Positions 7,277 to 16,654 of a stretch of DNA of 34,217 nucleotides are shown piece by piece. The position numbers and the translations under genes are program-made. The notes under the pieces were generated by a model. The model saw only the letters and a list, made by a program, of their open reading frames with translations. It searched no databases and was not told where the DNA came from. Within the stretch, counting starts at the first letter, position 1. The number at the start of each line of letters is the position of its first letter. Source of the stretch: Propionibacteriaceae bacterium (lineage in GTDB: Bacteria; Actinomycetota; Actinomycetes; Propionibacteriales; Propionibacteriaceae); contig JAUNKK010000024.1 in the NCBI GenBank assembly GCA_030532825.1, positions 1 through 34,217 of the forward strand. Direction: 5' to 3'.

Positions 7277-8167
7277 TTAGCTCACTTGCCAGCGCGACGA
7301 CGCTGAATACGTGTGCGCTTCAGCAGCTTGCGGTGCTTCTTTTTGGCCATGCGCTTGCGGCGCTTCTTGATGACAGAGCCCACTTTTTGCCTTTCGATAT
7401 CTGCCTCCGCGATTCGAAGGCAGCAACAACCAGGGAAACCCCGATGGGTTCCATATGTTAACCCCCCACGCGGGTAAGGCGCCAGCCGACAACGACTCGC
7501 TAGTGACGCTCCTGTTTCCCGTCCCGGCGTCGTTGAAGAAAACGGTCCCAGCTATTGGGACCCGCACCGCCACGTTCCCCGCGAAGGCGCCCCGAAGGAT
7601 GAGCCGCGGCTGGCCTTGCTGCGGGCGCGTGGGCACGGTGGACCTCACGCGGGCGCCCGCCTCGCCCTGCTGGACGGTGTTGAGTTGCTGCAGGTCGGCA
7701 CCCCATCCCTCGGGCACCAGAATCTTGACGTTGGGGTTACCAGTGAGGACCATATCGATGACGGGTGCCAGGGGCGTCGCCTGCGTGAAATCGATTCTCA
7801 CGGTGCCGTATCCGCTGCCCAGCACCTCCAGGAAAGGCGGCACCTCCCAGACGCCATCTTGGGTGAAGCCCTGCCAGTCAGTTTTGATGAGCAACGGATG
7901 CTCCCAGGACATGCCGGGGGCATCGGATTCAACCACTGCACCATCGAACATCGTTCCCAGCTGCGCGCCGGGCACGAGGTCGCCGAGGATGCTGTAGAGG
8001 TCGCTGCGGTGCTTGGCCTGGACTACTCCGGGTAATCGCCCCTCCAATTCGTCGAACGTGATCCGTTCATCAGCAGCCGCTTCCCGCAGCACCGCAACCG
8101 CTTTCTGTCGCTCAGCCCCGCTCACGCGCAATCCGGGGTCGGGCAGCGCGGGTAGGTGGTCGGTCAT
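7277..8167 (-). CDS. DUF1707 (SHOCT-like) domain protein, with doubtful 3' end
   Basis: ATG at 8167 gives 296 residues. Residues about 12-66 ([20 protein letters not shown] and on to LGDLVP) fit the DUF1707 domain, found at the N-terminus of many actinobacterial proteins of unknown function. The following part to about residue 205 ([17 protein letters not shown]) resembles the beta-rich cell-wall-active antibiotics response domain and would be a normal end. Instead the frame stays open for about 90 more residues and runs across the whole bS22 gene, giving a tail without family character. A stop in the next frame (TAG at 7500-7502) lies just where an end is expected, so a frameshift or sequencing error before 7500 is possible. 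CACAAT 7 bases before the ATG may be a -10 box. I am sure of the gene and unsure of its end. Confidence 0.75.
   Translation of the reverse strand: MTDHLPALPDPGLRVSGAERQKAVAVLREAAADERITFDELEGRLPGVVQAKHRSDLYSILGDLVPGAQLGTMFDGAVVESDAPGMSWEHPLLIKTDWQGFTQDGVWEVPPFLEVLGSGYGTVRIDFTQATPLAPVIDMVLTGNPNVKILVPEGWGADLQQLNTVQQGEAGARVRSTVPTRPQQGQPRLILRGAFAGNVAVRVPIAGTVFFNDAGTGNRSVTSESLSAGALPAWGVNIWNPSGFPWLLLPSNRGGRYRKAKSGLCHQEAPQAHGQKEAPQAAEAHTYSASSRWQVS
7282..7383 (-). CDS. 30S ribosomal protein bS22 (33 residues, AURKAIP1/COX24-like)
   Basis: A GTG at 7383 opens a 33-codon gene that begins [20 protein letters not shown] and ends IQRRRAGK. Over half the residues are Lys or Arg. This is the tiny actinobacterial protein found at the decoding centre of the mycobacterial small subunit (bS22) and annotated as an AURKAIP1/COX24 domain protein. 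GAAAGG lies 6 bases before the GTG and acts as ribosome binding site. The gene sits between proC and hemD, as in mycobacteria. It is completely contained in the 3' end of the DUF1707 reading frame, in another frame. A TAACAT at 7455-7460 (minus strand) could be its own -10 box. Confidence 0.92.
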
Positions 8168-8234
8168 GCGCCCTATTGTGCCGGGCCGTTTCGCTACCGC
8201 GCCCTGGGACTCGGCGAGTTGGCCGTTCCGGGAC

Positions 8235-9016
8235 CTACAGTTCGGTGCTGCGCTGGACGCACGATTCAACGGCAGCCAGGAAAGCGGCGCGGGTACCCCG
8301 CTCCTCCAAGGTGCGCAGGGCCGCGGCGGTGGTGCCTCCCGGGGAGGTGACGCGCTCTCGAAGCTCGGTGGCGCTGAGCCCTGACTGTTCCAACATGGCG
8401 CCCGCGCCGGCGATGGTGCCCGCGACGAGGCGGGTGGCGATGTCCCGGGTGAGGCCTTGGTGCACCCCAGCCTCGACCATGGCCTCCGCCACCAGGAACA
8501 GGTAGGCGGGACCGGAGCCGGACAGCCCGGTGAGGGCGTGCAGCTGCGCCTCCGGAAGCACGACGCTGACGCCGACGGCGCCCATGAGTTCCACGACCCG
8601 CCGGGTCTGCTCGGCGGTGGCGTTGGGGCCGGCGGCAATCCCGGAGACCCCCTTCCCCACCAGCGACGGGGTATTCGGCATCACGCGCACCACCGGCTGT
8701 CCCTCGGGCAAAGCCGCGGCGAGCCGGTCAAGGCTGACCCCGGCGGCGATGGACACAACGAGGGCGGTCGGGCTCAGCGTCGACGACAGGTCCGCCAGCA
8801 CCCCAGCGACCAAGTGCGGCTTGACGGCAACCACCAGCAGGTCAGCCAGAGTGGCTTCAGCCAAGCTGGCGGAGGCAACCCCGTAACGCTGCTCGATATA
8901 ATTCAGGCGATCCGCATCGGGATCGACGGCGCGCAGGTCCTGCGGTTTCCAGCCCGCGGCCAGCCAACCCGCGAGGAGGGCCTCACCCATGGCGCCGACT
9001 CCGATGATCGCCAGCA

Positions 9017-9017
<1 letters not shown>
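8235..9017 (-). CDS. proC: Pyrroline-5-carboxylate reductase
   Basis: Catalyses the last step of proline synthesis, reducing pyrroline-5-carboxylate with NAD(P)H in the cytosol. 260 residues, normal length. The N-terminal dinucleotide-binding motif is IIGVGAMGEALLAG (residues 4-17). The C-terminal dimer region carries the P5C reductase signature (LTGLSGSGPAYLFLVAEAM) and the SPGGTTAAAL segment that belongs to the substrate site. The start codon overlaps the last base of the asd stop, so the two are translated in a coupled way. Proline dehydrogenase, which works in the opposite direction, lies about 1.8 kb upstream in a separate unit. Confidence 0.95.
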
Positions 9018-10841
<1,824 letters not shown>

Positions 10842-10842
10842 C

Positions 10843-11751
10843 TCAGCGCTTGTCCAAGACCGCTCGGGCATAGCTCCATAACGTGCGGGGACGGGCCGCG
10901 ATCCGCGTCGCCAAGTAGCCATACCAGCCAGCGCCGAAGGGAATATAGGTGCGCGACTGCCAGCCCACGTCAGCTAGGCGGCGCTGTTCCAGGGGTCGGA
11001 CCCCGAACAGCAACTGGTATTCGAAGCTGTCCGGGGCGCGACCCGTGCGATGCGCCAGATCCTGCGCGATCTCAATGACTCGCGGGTCGTGGGTGGCCAG
11101 CATCGGGTAGGCGTCGGATTCCATGAGAATCCGCAGGCACCTAACCAGCGCTAGGGACTTCTCGTGCTCGGAAGCGTGCGCGACGCTGCGGCCCGCCGGA
11201 TAGGATCCGACGCACAGCCGCACGCGGGCCCCGTCAGCCGCTAGGCGACGGCACTCGGTCTCCACGCGCAGCAGGTTCGCGGGCATCGTGATCCCCAGCG
11301 ACGGGTGGTCTTCCCGGACGCTGCGGTACAACTCCATCGTGCCGTCGTATTCGCTGGGCCGCTGCATCTCCAGCGTCACGTGGGCCCCCGCCGCCGTGGC
11401 AGCCCGGCACAGTTCGCGTAGGTTGTCGACGGCTAGGGTGTGGGAGTCGCGCAGCCCCACGGATGACGGCTTCACCGACAGCTCCGCGCCGCGTGCCCCG
11501 TCGGCCAGCGCGGCCAAGAGGTGCTCCAGGATGCGTGGCGTGTCCGCCTCCGACGTGCGATCGGACAGGTGCGCGAAGCCGACGGCGAGTCCTTTGCGGC
11601 GCAGGTTCTCGGCGGCAGCCACGGCGTCGCTCACCTTCCGACCGGCGACGTAATTGCTGGCCAGATCCCACATGGCGGGGGAATCCGCCGCGGCCCGCGC
11701 AGCCCATGAGCCGCGAACCAGCCACCGCACCCAGGCTCCTGATCGGCGCAT
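10843..11751 (-). CDS. Proline dehydrogenase
   Basis: Monofunctional FAD enzyme that oxidises proline to pyrroline-5-carboxylate, handing electrons to the membrane quinone pool. 302 residues from ATG 11751, the size of stand-alone actinobacterial enzymes (putB/pruB type). The TIM-barrel shows the expected segments: GAELSVKPSSVGL, THDPRVIEIAQ, FEYQLLFGVR (substrate and flavin contacts), and the C-terminal YIPFGAGWYGYLATRIAARP, the family hallmark. The same frame is open up to 12246, but that part is out-of-frame shadow of the isomerase gene. AAAGGA precedes the ATG by 6 bases, and the isomerase stop lies only 2 bases upstream. The P5C dehydrogenase partner is not in the window. Confidence 0.92.
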   Translation of the reverse strand: MRRSGAWVRWLVRGSWAARAAADSPAMWDLASNYVAGRKVSDAVAAAENLRRKGLAVGFAHLSDRTSEADTPRILEHLLAALADGARGAELSVKPSSVGLRDSHTLAVDNLRELCRAATAAGAHVTLEMQRPSEYDGTMELYRSVREDHPSLGITMPANLLRVETECRRLAADGARVRLCVGSYPAGRSVAHASEHEKSLALVRCLRILMESDAYPMLATHDPRVIEIAQDLAHRTGRAPDSFEYQLLFGVRPLEQRRLADVGWQSRTYIPFGAGWYGYLATRIAARPRTLWSYARAVLDKR

Positions 11752-11753
11752 CG

Positions 11754-12560
11754 TCAGTCCTTTCCTGTCAGCGCTACCCCCGATGCCACCTCGCGCCGGA
11801 TTTGCTCCAGCACCTCCCCCAGTAATCCCACCCGCTCCCCGCGGATCTTCACGCGGCGGGTCGAGACCTCCAGCGCGATGTGCCCGGCGTAGCCACGCCG
11901 TCCGAGCTCCCGCACCACGCCCCAGGCGTCCTGGTCGCCTTCGCCAGGCAGCAGATGCTCGTCCTTGAAGGACCCGGTGCCGTCGGTCAGGTGAACGTGC
12001 GTCAGCCGGCCTCCCCAACGCTCCACCAGGTCGAGGGACTTGAGTTTCGCCGTCGAGGCGTGGCTGAGATCCAACGTGAGGTGGTCGTAGTCCAGGTGCG
12101 TCGGGTCCCAGTCGGGCAAATAGGCCATGAGCGAGCCCGCGGGGGTGCGCCACGGGAACATGTTCTCGACGGCAAACGTCACCCCGGAGGTGCGGTTCAG
12201 ATCCCGGATGCCCTCGGCGAAACCCTCCGCATAGCCGCGCTGCCACCGGAATGGTGGATGGACCACCACCACGTCCGCGCCCAGCCGGGCGGCCGCCTCC
12301 GCGGAGCGCTGCAGCTTCTCCCAGGGGTCACCGCCCCAGGCACCCTGGGTGATCAAGAGGGTCGGGGCGTGGAGCGAGCACACCGGCACCTGGTGGCGGT
12401 CGCTGAGCATCGCGATGGCTTCCATGTCGAGGCTGAGGGCGTCGACGCCCACCATGAGTTCGACGCCGTCGAATCCGGCTTCGGCCGCGATCTCGAACGC
12501 GCTGCCGGTCGACTCGGGGAACACCGAGGTGGTAGAGAGCAGAATCTTAGGCCGGGACAC
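11754..12560 (-). CDS. Sugar phosphate isomerase/epimerase-like TIM-barrel protein
   Basis: 268 residues of the AP-endonuclease-2/xylose-isomerase-like TIM-barrel family. Segments typical of the metal-binding barrel are visible: FDGVELMVG, VCSLHAPT, VVVVHPPFRWQ, FAVENMFP, LTLDLSHAS, LTHVHLTDGTG and HIALEVSTRR, supplying His, Glu and Asp ligands at strand ends. The substrate cannot be told from sequence; a true endonuclease IV is unlikely because its conserved sequence pattern is lacking. It starts with GTG at 12560, six bases after TAGGGT, and heads a tight unit with proline dehydrogenase (2-base gap) and the CPBP protein. Why it is coupled to proline oxidation is not clear. Confidence 0.85.
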   Translation of the reverse strand: MSRPKILLSTTSVFPESTGSAFEIAAEAGFDGVELMVGVDALSLDMEAIAMLSDRHQVPVCSLHAPTLLITQGAWGGDPWEKLQRSAEAAARLGADVVVVHPPFRWQRGYAEGFAEGIRDLNRTSGVTFAVENMFPWRTPAGSLMAYLPDWDPTHLDYDHLTLDLSHASTAKLKSLDLVERWGGRLTHVHLTDGTGSFKDEHLLPGEGDQDAWGVVRELGRRGYAGHIALEVSTRRVKIRGERVGLLGEVLEQIRREVASGVALTGKD

Positions 12561-12566
12561 GCCCCA

Positions 12567-12572
12567 ACCCTA
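12567..12572 (-). promoter_or_regulatory. -10 box of a probable leaderless promoter for the isomerase unit
   Basis: Minus-strand TAGGGT (TANNNT) is followed by six bases and the GTG start at 12560. It is one of several starts in this window with the same geometry. Confidence 0.4.
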
Positions 12573-12641
12573 CCGGCGCCCTGGCCGAATAGATGACACC
12601 CCGGATTGGTCCCCACCTAGGGTCCCGGGCAGAATGAAGCC

Positions 12642-13280
12642 ATGCACGTCGACCACATGATCTTCGCAAGTGGCCCGCTGGGCATCAAAGCCGATGCCGA
12701 ACGACTGGCGGATAGTCTCGGCGTCGACTACAAGGAAGGGGGGTTCCACCCCCGCTTCGGCACCCGGAATCACATCATCCCGTTGGCTGATGCCCGCTAT
12801 GTCGAGGTCGTGGAGGTTCTCGACCATCCCGCCGCCGAAAAAGCGCCGTTCGGGCAGGCCGTGCGGGCCCGCTCCGAGATGGGTGGCGGCTGGCTGGGCT
12901 GGGCCGTGAGCGTCGACGACATCGCCCCCGTCGAGGCCCGCCTCGAACGCGCCGCCGTCCCGGGGGGCCGCCAGTTCCCGGACGGTCGGAAGCTCGAATG
13001 GCGGCAGCTGGGCGTCAAAGGCCTGATCTCCGACCCGCAATTGCCGTTCTTCCTGCAGTGGGAGTCGGAGGCATCGCTGCTGCCGAGTGCCCTGACCTCG
13101 AACGTCAAACTGGAAACCGTTCGCATCTCCGGTTCGGCGGCGCGGCTATCGGAGTGGTTGGGGCGGCCCGTCGCGGATGAACTCGACGGGGTTACCTTGA
13201 ACCTCATGGCCCCCAACGGCAACCCCGGCATCACCGAGGTCGTGTTCTTCTCCCCCGTCAAGGGCACTGTCGTTATCTGA
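12642..13280 (+). CDS. VOC superfamily (glyoxalase-like domain) protein
   Basis: 212 residues. The N-terminal MHVDHMIFASGPL, the RFGTRNHIIPLADARYVEVVEV segment and the pattern of two beta-alpha-beta-beta-beta units fit the glyoxalase-like (vicinal oxygen chelate) domain that is common as a stand-alone protein in actinobacteria. Metal-ligand candidates are His5, His48 and Glu55. The reaction is unknown. The start is ATG 12642. An AGAATGAAG just upstream contains an out-of-frame ATG. A TAGGGT at 12618-12623 may be its -10 box. It is divergent from the isomerase gene and followed after 54 bases by radA. Confidence 0.85.
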   Translation: MHVDHMIFASGPLGIKADAERLADSLGVDYKEGGFHPRFGTRNHIIPLADARYVEVVEVLDHPAAEKAPFGQAVRARSEMGGGWLGWAVSVDDIAPVEARLERAAVPGGRQFPDGRKLEWRQLGVKGLISDPQLPFFLQWESEASLLPSALTSNVKLETVRISGSAARLSEWLGRPVADELDGVTLNLMAPNGNPGITEVVFFSPVKGTVVI

Positions 13281-13321
13281 CCCCTGCTTGCCTGCCCGCA
13301 GGTTTTGTCGGACCCGGGATC

Positions 13322-13327
13322 TACTAT
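13322..13327 (+). promoter_or_regulatory. -10 box of a probable leaderless radA promoter
   Basis: TACTAT (TANNNT) is followed by seven bases and the ATG at 13335. No Shine-Dalgarno sequence lies between them, and no good -35 is seen at 17 bases. The box supports 13335 over the longer frame that opens at 13305. Confidence 0.45.
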
Positions 13328-13334
13328 TCCGGGC

Positions 13335-14717
13335 ATGGCGAAACAGGATTCCTTCCACTGCACGGAGTGCGGCTGGACCACGGCGCGCTGGGTGGGGCGG
13401 TGCGGCGAATGCCAGGCCTGGGGCACCGTCGTGGAACGTGGCCCCGCGAAGCTGAAGAAGGTGGCGGCCGCCACGCCGTCGCGGTCCGCGCAGCGCATCT
13501 CGCAGGTGGCTACCGATGAGGCCCGCCGTAAGCGCACCGGCATCGCGGAACTGGACCGGGTGCTGGGCGATGGCCTCGTCCCCGGCGCGGTCGTGCTGCT
13601 TGCCGGGGAGCCGGGGGTCGGAAAGTCCACGCTGCTGATCGACGTGGCGGCAAAGTGGGCGGGCACCGGGGAGACCACGCTATACATCTCCGGCGAGGAA
13701 TCGGCCTCGCAAGTGAAGCTGCGCGCCACCCGCACGGGCGCCGTCCATGACGACTTATACCTAGCCAGCGAGAACGACCTCGAAACGCTGCTCGGGCATG
13801 TGGAGGAGGTTTCCCCGTCGCTGCTGATCGTGGACTCGGTTCAGACCATCTCCGTCCCCGGCACCGACGGCACCCCCGGCGGCCCAGCCCAGGTGCGCGA
13901 GGTCACGGGGGCGCTGGCGCACGTCGCGAAGAGCCGCAACATGGCGGTGTTGATCGTCGGTCATGTCACGAAGGACGGCTCCATCGCGGGGCCCCGCACC
14001 ATGGAGCATCTCGTCGATGTGGTGCTCACCTTCGAAGGGGACCGCCACTCGGGGTTCCGCATGGTGCGAGCCACGAAGAACCGCTTCGGGCCTGCCGATG
14101 AGGTGGGTTGCTTCGAGATGAACGAGACGGGCATCGTCGAGGTGCCCGACCCATCGGGCCTATTCACCACCACCCGCTCCGCACCCGTGCCGGGCACATG
14201 CGTGACGGTGTCGCTGCAGGGTCGCCGCCCGCTGTTGACGGAGGTGCAGGCCCTCGTCGCACCCACCCCCGGCAACTCGCCCAAGCGCGCCACGCATGGT
14301 CTCGACTCGTCGCGGATCGCGATGGTGCTGGCGGTGCTGGAGCGAAAGGCTCCCCTGCCGCTTAGCCAGTCCGACGTCTACACCTCAACGGTTGGCGGGG
14401 CGAAAGTCACGGACCCGTCGGTAGACCTCGCGGTGGCGGTCGCCGTGGCCTCAGCCGCCCTGGACCGGCAGCATCCGCGGCGACTTCTGGCGTTGGGGGA
14501 GATAGGCCTAGCCGGGGATCTGCGTCGAGTTCCCGGCACTGAACGCCGCCTCGCGGAGGCCGCCCGCCTGGGCTTCGAGCTAGCGCTAGTGCCCTCCGGT
14601 TCCCGCGATGTGACGGTGAAAGTGCCCAGGCTCGGCGGGCTGCACGTGACAGAGGTAGGCACCCTGGCCGACGCCCTCGGCGTTCTGGATCTGCGCCGGG
14701 CCGCCAAAGATCGCTAA
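13335..14717 (+). CDS. radA: DNA repair protein RadA
   Basis: RecA-like ATPase of recombinational repair that promotes branch migration. 460 residues from ATG 13335. In order: an N-terminal four-cysteine zinc finger (CTECG, then CGEC), Walker A GEPGVGKST, Walker B LLIVDSVQT, the RadA-specific KNRFG motif (ATKNRFGPADEVGCF), and a C-terminal Lon-protease-like domain (DPSVDLAVAVAVASAAL) that is not expected to be proteolytic. The frame upstream to 13305 adds ten residues before the zinc finger and lacks support. disA follows after 64 bases, the conserved actinobacterial and firmicute arrangement. Confidence 0.96.
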   Translation: MAKQDSFHCTECGWTTARWVGRCGECQAWGTVVERGPAKLKKVAAATPSRSAQRISQVATDEARRKRTGIAELDRVLGDGLVPGAVVLLAGEPGVGKSTLLIDVAAKWAGTGETTLYISGEESASQVKLRATRTGAVHDDLYLASENDLETLLGHVEEVSPSLLIVDSVQTISVPGTDGTPGGPAQVREVTGALAHVAKSRNMAVLIVGHVTKDGSIAGPRTMEHLVDVVLTFEGDRHSGFRMVRATKNRFGPADEVGCFEMNETGIVEVPDPSGLFTTTRSAPVPGTCVTVSLQGRRPLLTEVQALVAPTPGNSPKRATHGLDSSRIAMVLAVLERKAPLPLSQSDVYTSTVGGAKVTDPSVDLAVAVAVASAALDRQHPRRLLALGEIGLAGDLRRVPGTERRLAEAARLGFELALVPSGSRDVTVKVPRLGGLHVTEVGTLADALGVLDLRRAAKDR

Positions 14718-14781
14718 GCAATGCGAGCGCCTCAGCCTTGTATTCACAACGTAAACTAGTTCGCCGAGGAGGGCCAAGGGC

Positions 14782-15849
14782 ATGAAACGGGAACGGCTGC
14801 GCCAATACCAGCGCCACCTGGCGCCGGGCACGCCCCTGCGCGCCGGCCTGGACCGAATCCTGCATGGCGGCACTGGCGCCCTCATCGTGCTGGGCAACAA
14901 CGCCAAGGTGCAGCAGATCTCCACGGGCGGCTTCGAATTGAATGTGGAGTTCACACCGCAGGCGCTACGGGAACTAGCCAAGATGGACGGCGCCATCATC
15001 CTGACCGGCGACTTGAATCGTATCGTCGCGGCCGGGGTGCACTTGGTTCCCGCTGGGGACCTGCCGACCGCCGAGACCGGCACCCGGCACCGCTCGGCCG
15101 ACCGCACCGCCCAGGCCTCGGGAGTGCCCGTCGTCACGGTGTCGGCCTCCATGTCCACGATCTCACTGTTCATGGACGGTCACCGGCATGTGGTGGAGAC
15201 CTCCAGCCAGATGCTCAGCCGCGCGAACCAAACCTTGGCGACGCTGTCGCAGTTCGTCAACCGCCTTGACGACATCCTCCACCAGTTCAACGCCCTTGAA
15301 GTCGGGGATCAGGTCACCATCCGCGACCTCGTGGTCGTGGCGCAGCGCTTCGAGATGACGCGACGACTGTCGGGGGAAACCCAATTCCACATCGACACCC
15401 TCGGCGTCGAGGGGCGCCTCGTGGCGCTGCAGCACGCAGAATTGGTGCGCGAGTTCGAGGGTCTTGCCGAACAACTCGCAGCCGACTACGCCCACAATCT
15501 CACTGATCCGGAGGCCTTCAGCTTCGACCAGCTGCGGAACTTCTCCGCCGAGGAGTTACTGAGCGCCCCACTCGTGGCGGAACGCATCGGGTTCGGTACA
15601 AACTGCTACCTTGAGGCCCCGATCGCCACCCGTGGCGCCCGGCTGCTGGGCTCCGTCGGGCGATTGCCCGACGGCCTCGTCGCCAAGCTCATCAACCGGT
15701 TCTCGCTGCAGGAACTGTTCGGGGCCTCCGTGACGGAGCTCCAAGAACTCGACGGGGTTGGCACGGCTCGGGCACGGCTGATCCGCGATGCGCTCGTTCG
15801 GATCACGGAGGCGGCCTATGCCAGCCCCGAAACCCTGACCCAAATCTGA
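14782..15849 (+). CDS. disA: DNA integrity scanning diadenylate cyclase DisA
   Basis: Octameric enzyme that makes cyclic di-AMP from two ATP and links second-messenger level to DNA integrity; RadA is a known partner. 355 residues, normal length. The cyclase domain has the DGA motif (residues 69-71, KMDGAIIL) and GTRHR (100-104), both needed for catalysis. A helical linker follows, and the C-terminal helix-hairpin-helix DNA-binding part is seen at about 310-340 (LQELDGVGTARARLIRDAL). GAGGAGGG lies 9 bases before the ATG. TAAACT at 14752-14757 may be a -10 box. No other cyclic di-AMP gene is visible nearby, though the ABC unit directly downstream could be functionally linked. Confidence 0.96.
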   Translation: MKRERLRQYQRHLAPGTPLRAGLDRILHGGTGALIVLGNNAKVQQISTGGFELNVEFTPQALRELAKMDGAIILTGDLNRIVAAGVHLVPAGDLPTAETGTRHRSADRTAQASGVPVVTVSASMSTISLFMDGHRHVVETSSQMLSRANQTLATLSQFVNRLDDILHQFNALEVGDQVTIRDLVVVAQRFEMTRRLSGETQFHIDTLGVEGRLVALQHAELVREFEGLAEQLAADYAHNLTDPEAFSFDQLRNFSAEELLSAPLVAERIGFGTNCYLEAPIATRGARLLGSVGRLPDGLVAKLINRFSLQELFGASVTELQELDGVGTARARLIRDALVRITEAAYASPETLTQI

Positions 15850-15913
15850 TCCACACATGGCCCTTCGCCCGATACGGTTAAGGGGCCAGCAGGAAATCGC
15901 AGGGAGGAAAGGC

Positions 15914-16654
15914 ATGGCCACTAACGGCACTGCGGCCCGCGCCAAGAAGCTGACGAAGTCGTACCCCGTCGGACCGGGACGCGTCATCGCCATCCGGGAG
16001 GTCAGCTTCGACATTGAGCGCGGGAAGTTCACGTCGATCTTTGGGCCCTCCGGCTCGGGGAAGACTCCCCTGGTCAACTGCCTGTCCGGGCTGGAACCCG
16101 CCTCCTCCGGCGAAGCCTGGATCGGTGATCACCAAGTCACCTCGCTGAGTGAGAAGGAACTGACCCGACTGCGGCGCCACAGCGTGGGAGTGTCCTTCCG
16201 TTATCCCATCCTGGTCCCCACCCTGACGGTGGAGGAAAACCTGTTGCTCCCGCTGTCCATCGCTGGCCGCACCCCAGACACCGATTGGTTCAAGGGCCTC
16301 GTCGCGGCGGCGGAACTGAACAACCTACTGCCCTCCCCCGCGGGCGAACTGCCCGCGTCGCTGCAGCAGCGTGTGTCGGTGGCCCGCGCCATCATCGCCC
16401 GCCCGGAGCTGGTGGTCGCAGACGAACCGACGGGCAACCTCGCCAGCACTCCCGCGCGGGGACTCATCAAGTTCCTTCGGCGCTGCGTCGAAGAGTTCCA
16501 GCTGACGGTACTGCTCGCCACCCACGACCCTGTCATCGCGGCCGCCGCGGACCGCGCGCTGCTGCTGTTCGACGGCCAGCTCGAAGGTGACGAAACGTCG
16601 CCCAGTGCTCACAGCCTGGCCGCCAAGCTCGCGGAACTCAGCAGGATTCGCTGA
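15914..16654 (+). CDS. ABC transporter ATP-binding protein with degenerate catalytic motifs
   Basis: 246 residues of the MacB/LolD/FtsE-like ATPase group that pairs with FtsX-type permeases. ATG 15914 is preceded by GGGAGGAAAGGC, a strong ribosome site; the frame opens 19 codons earlier but without support. Walker A (GPSGSGKT, 44-51), Walker B (LVVADE, 166-171) and the switch His (LATHD, His204) are present. Three other motifs are altered: the Q-loop Gln is Arg96 (VSFRYP), the signature LSGGQ reads LPASL (146-150), and the D-loop Asp is Ala177 (GNLAS). The residue after Walker A is Pro52 instead of Thr. Such a protein could bind ATP while hydrolysing poorly. The stop overlaps the permease start by one base. 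Confidence 0.88.
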   Translation: MATNGTAARAKKLTKSYPVGPGRVIAIREVSFDIERGKFTSIFGPSGSGKTPLVNCLSGLEPASSGEAWIGDHQVTSLSEKELTRLRRHSVGVSFRYPILVPTLTVEENLLLPLSIAGRTPDTDWFKGLVAAAELNNLLPSPAGELPASLQQRVSVARAIIARPELVVADEPTGNLASTPARGLIKFLRRCVEEFQLTVLLATHDPVIAAAADRALLLFDGQLEGDETSPSAHSLAAKLAELSRIR

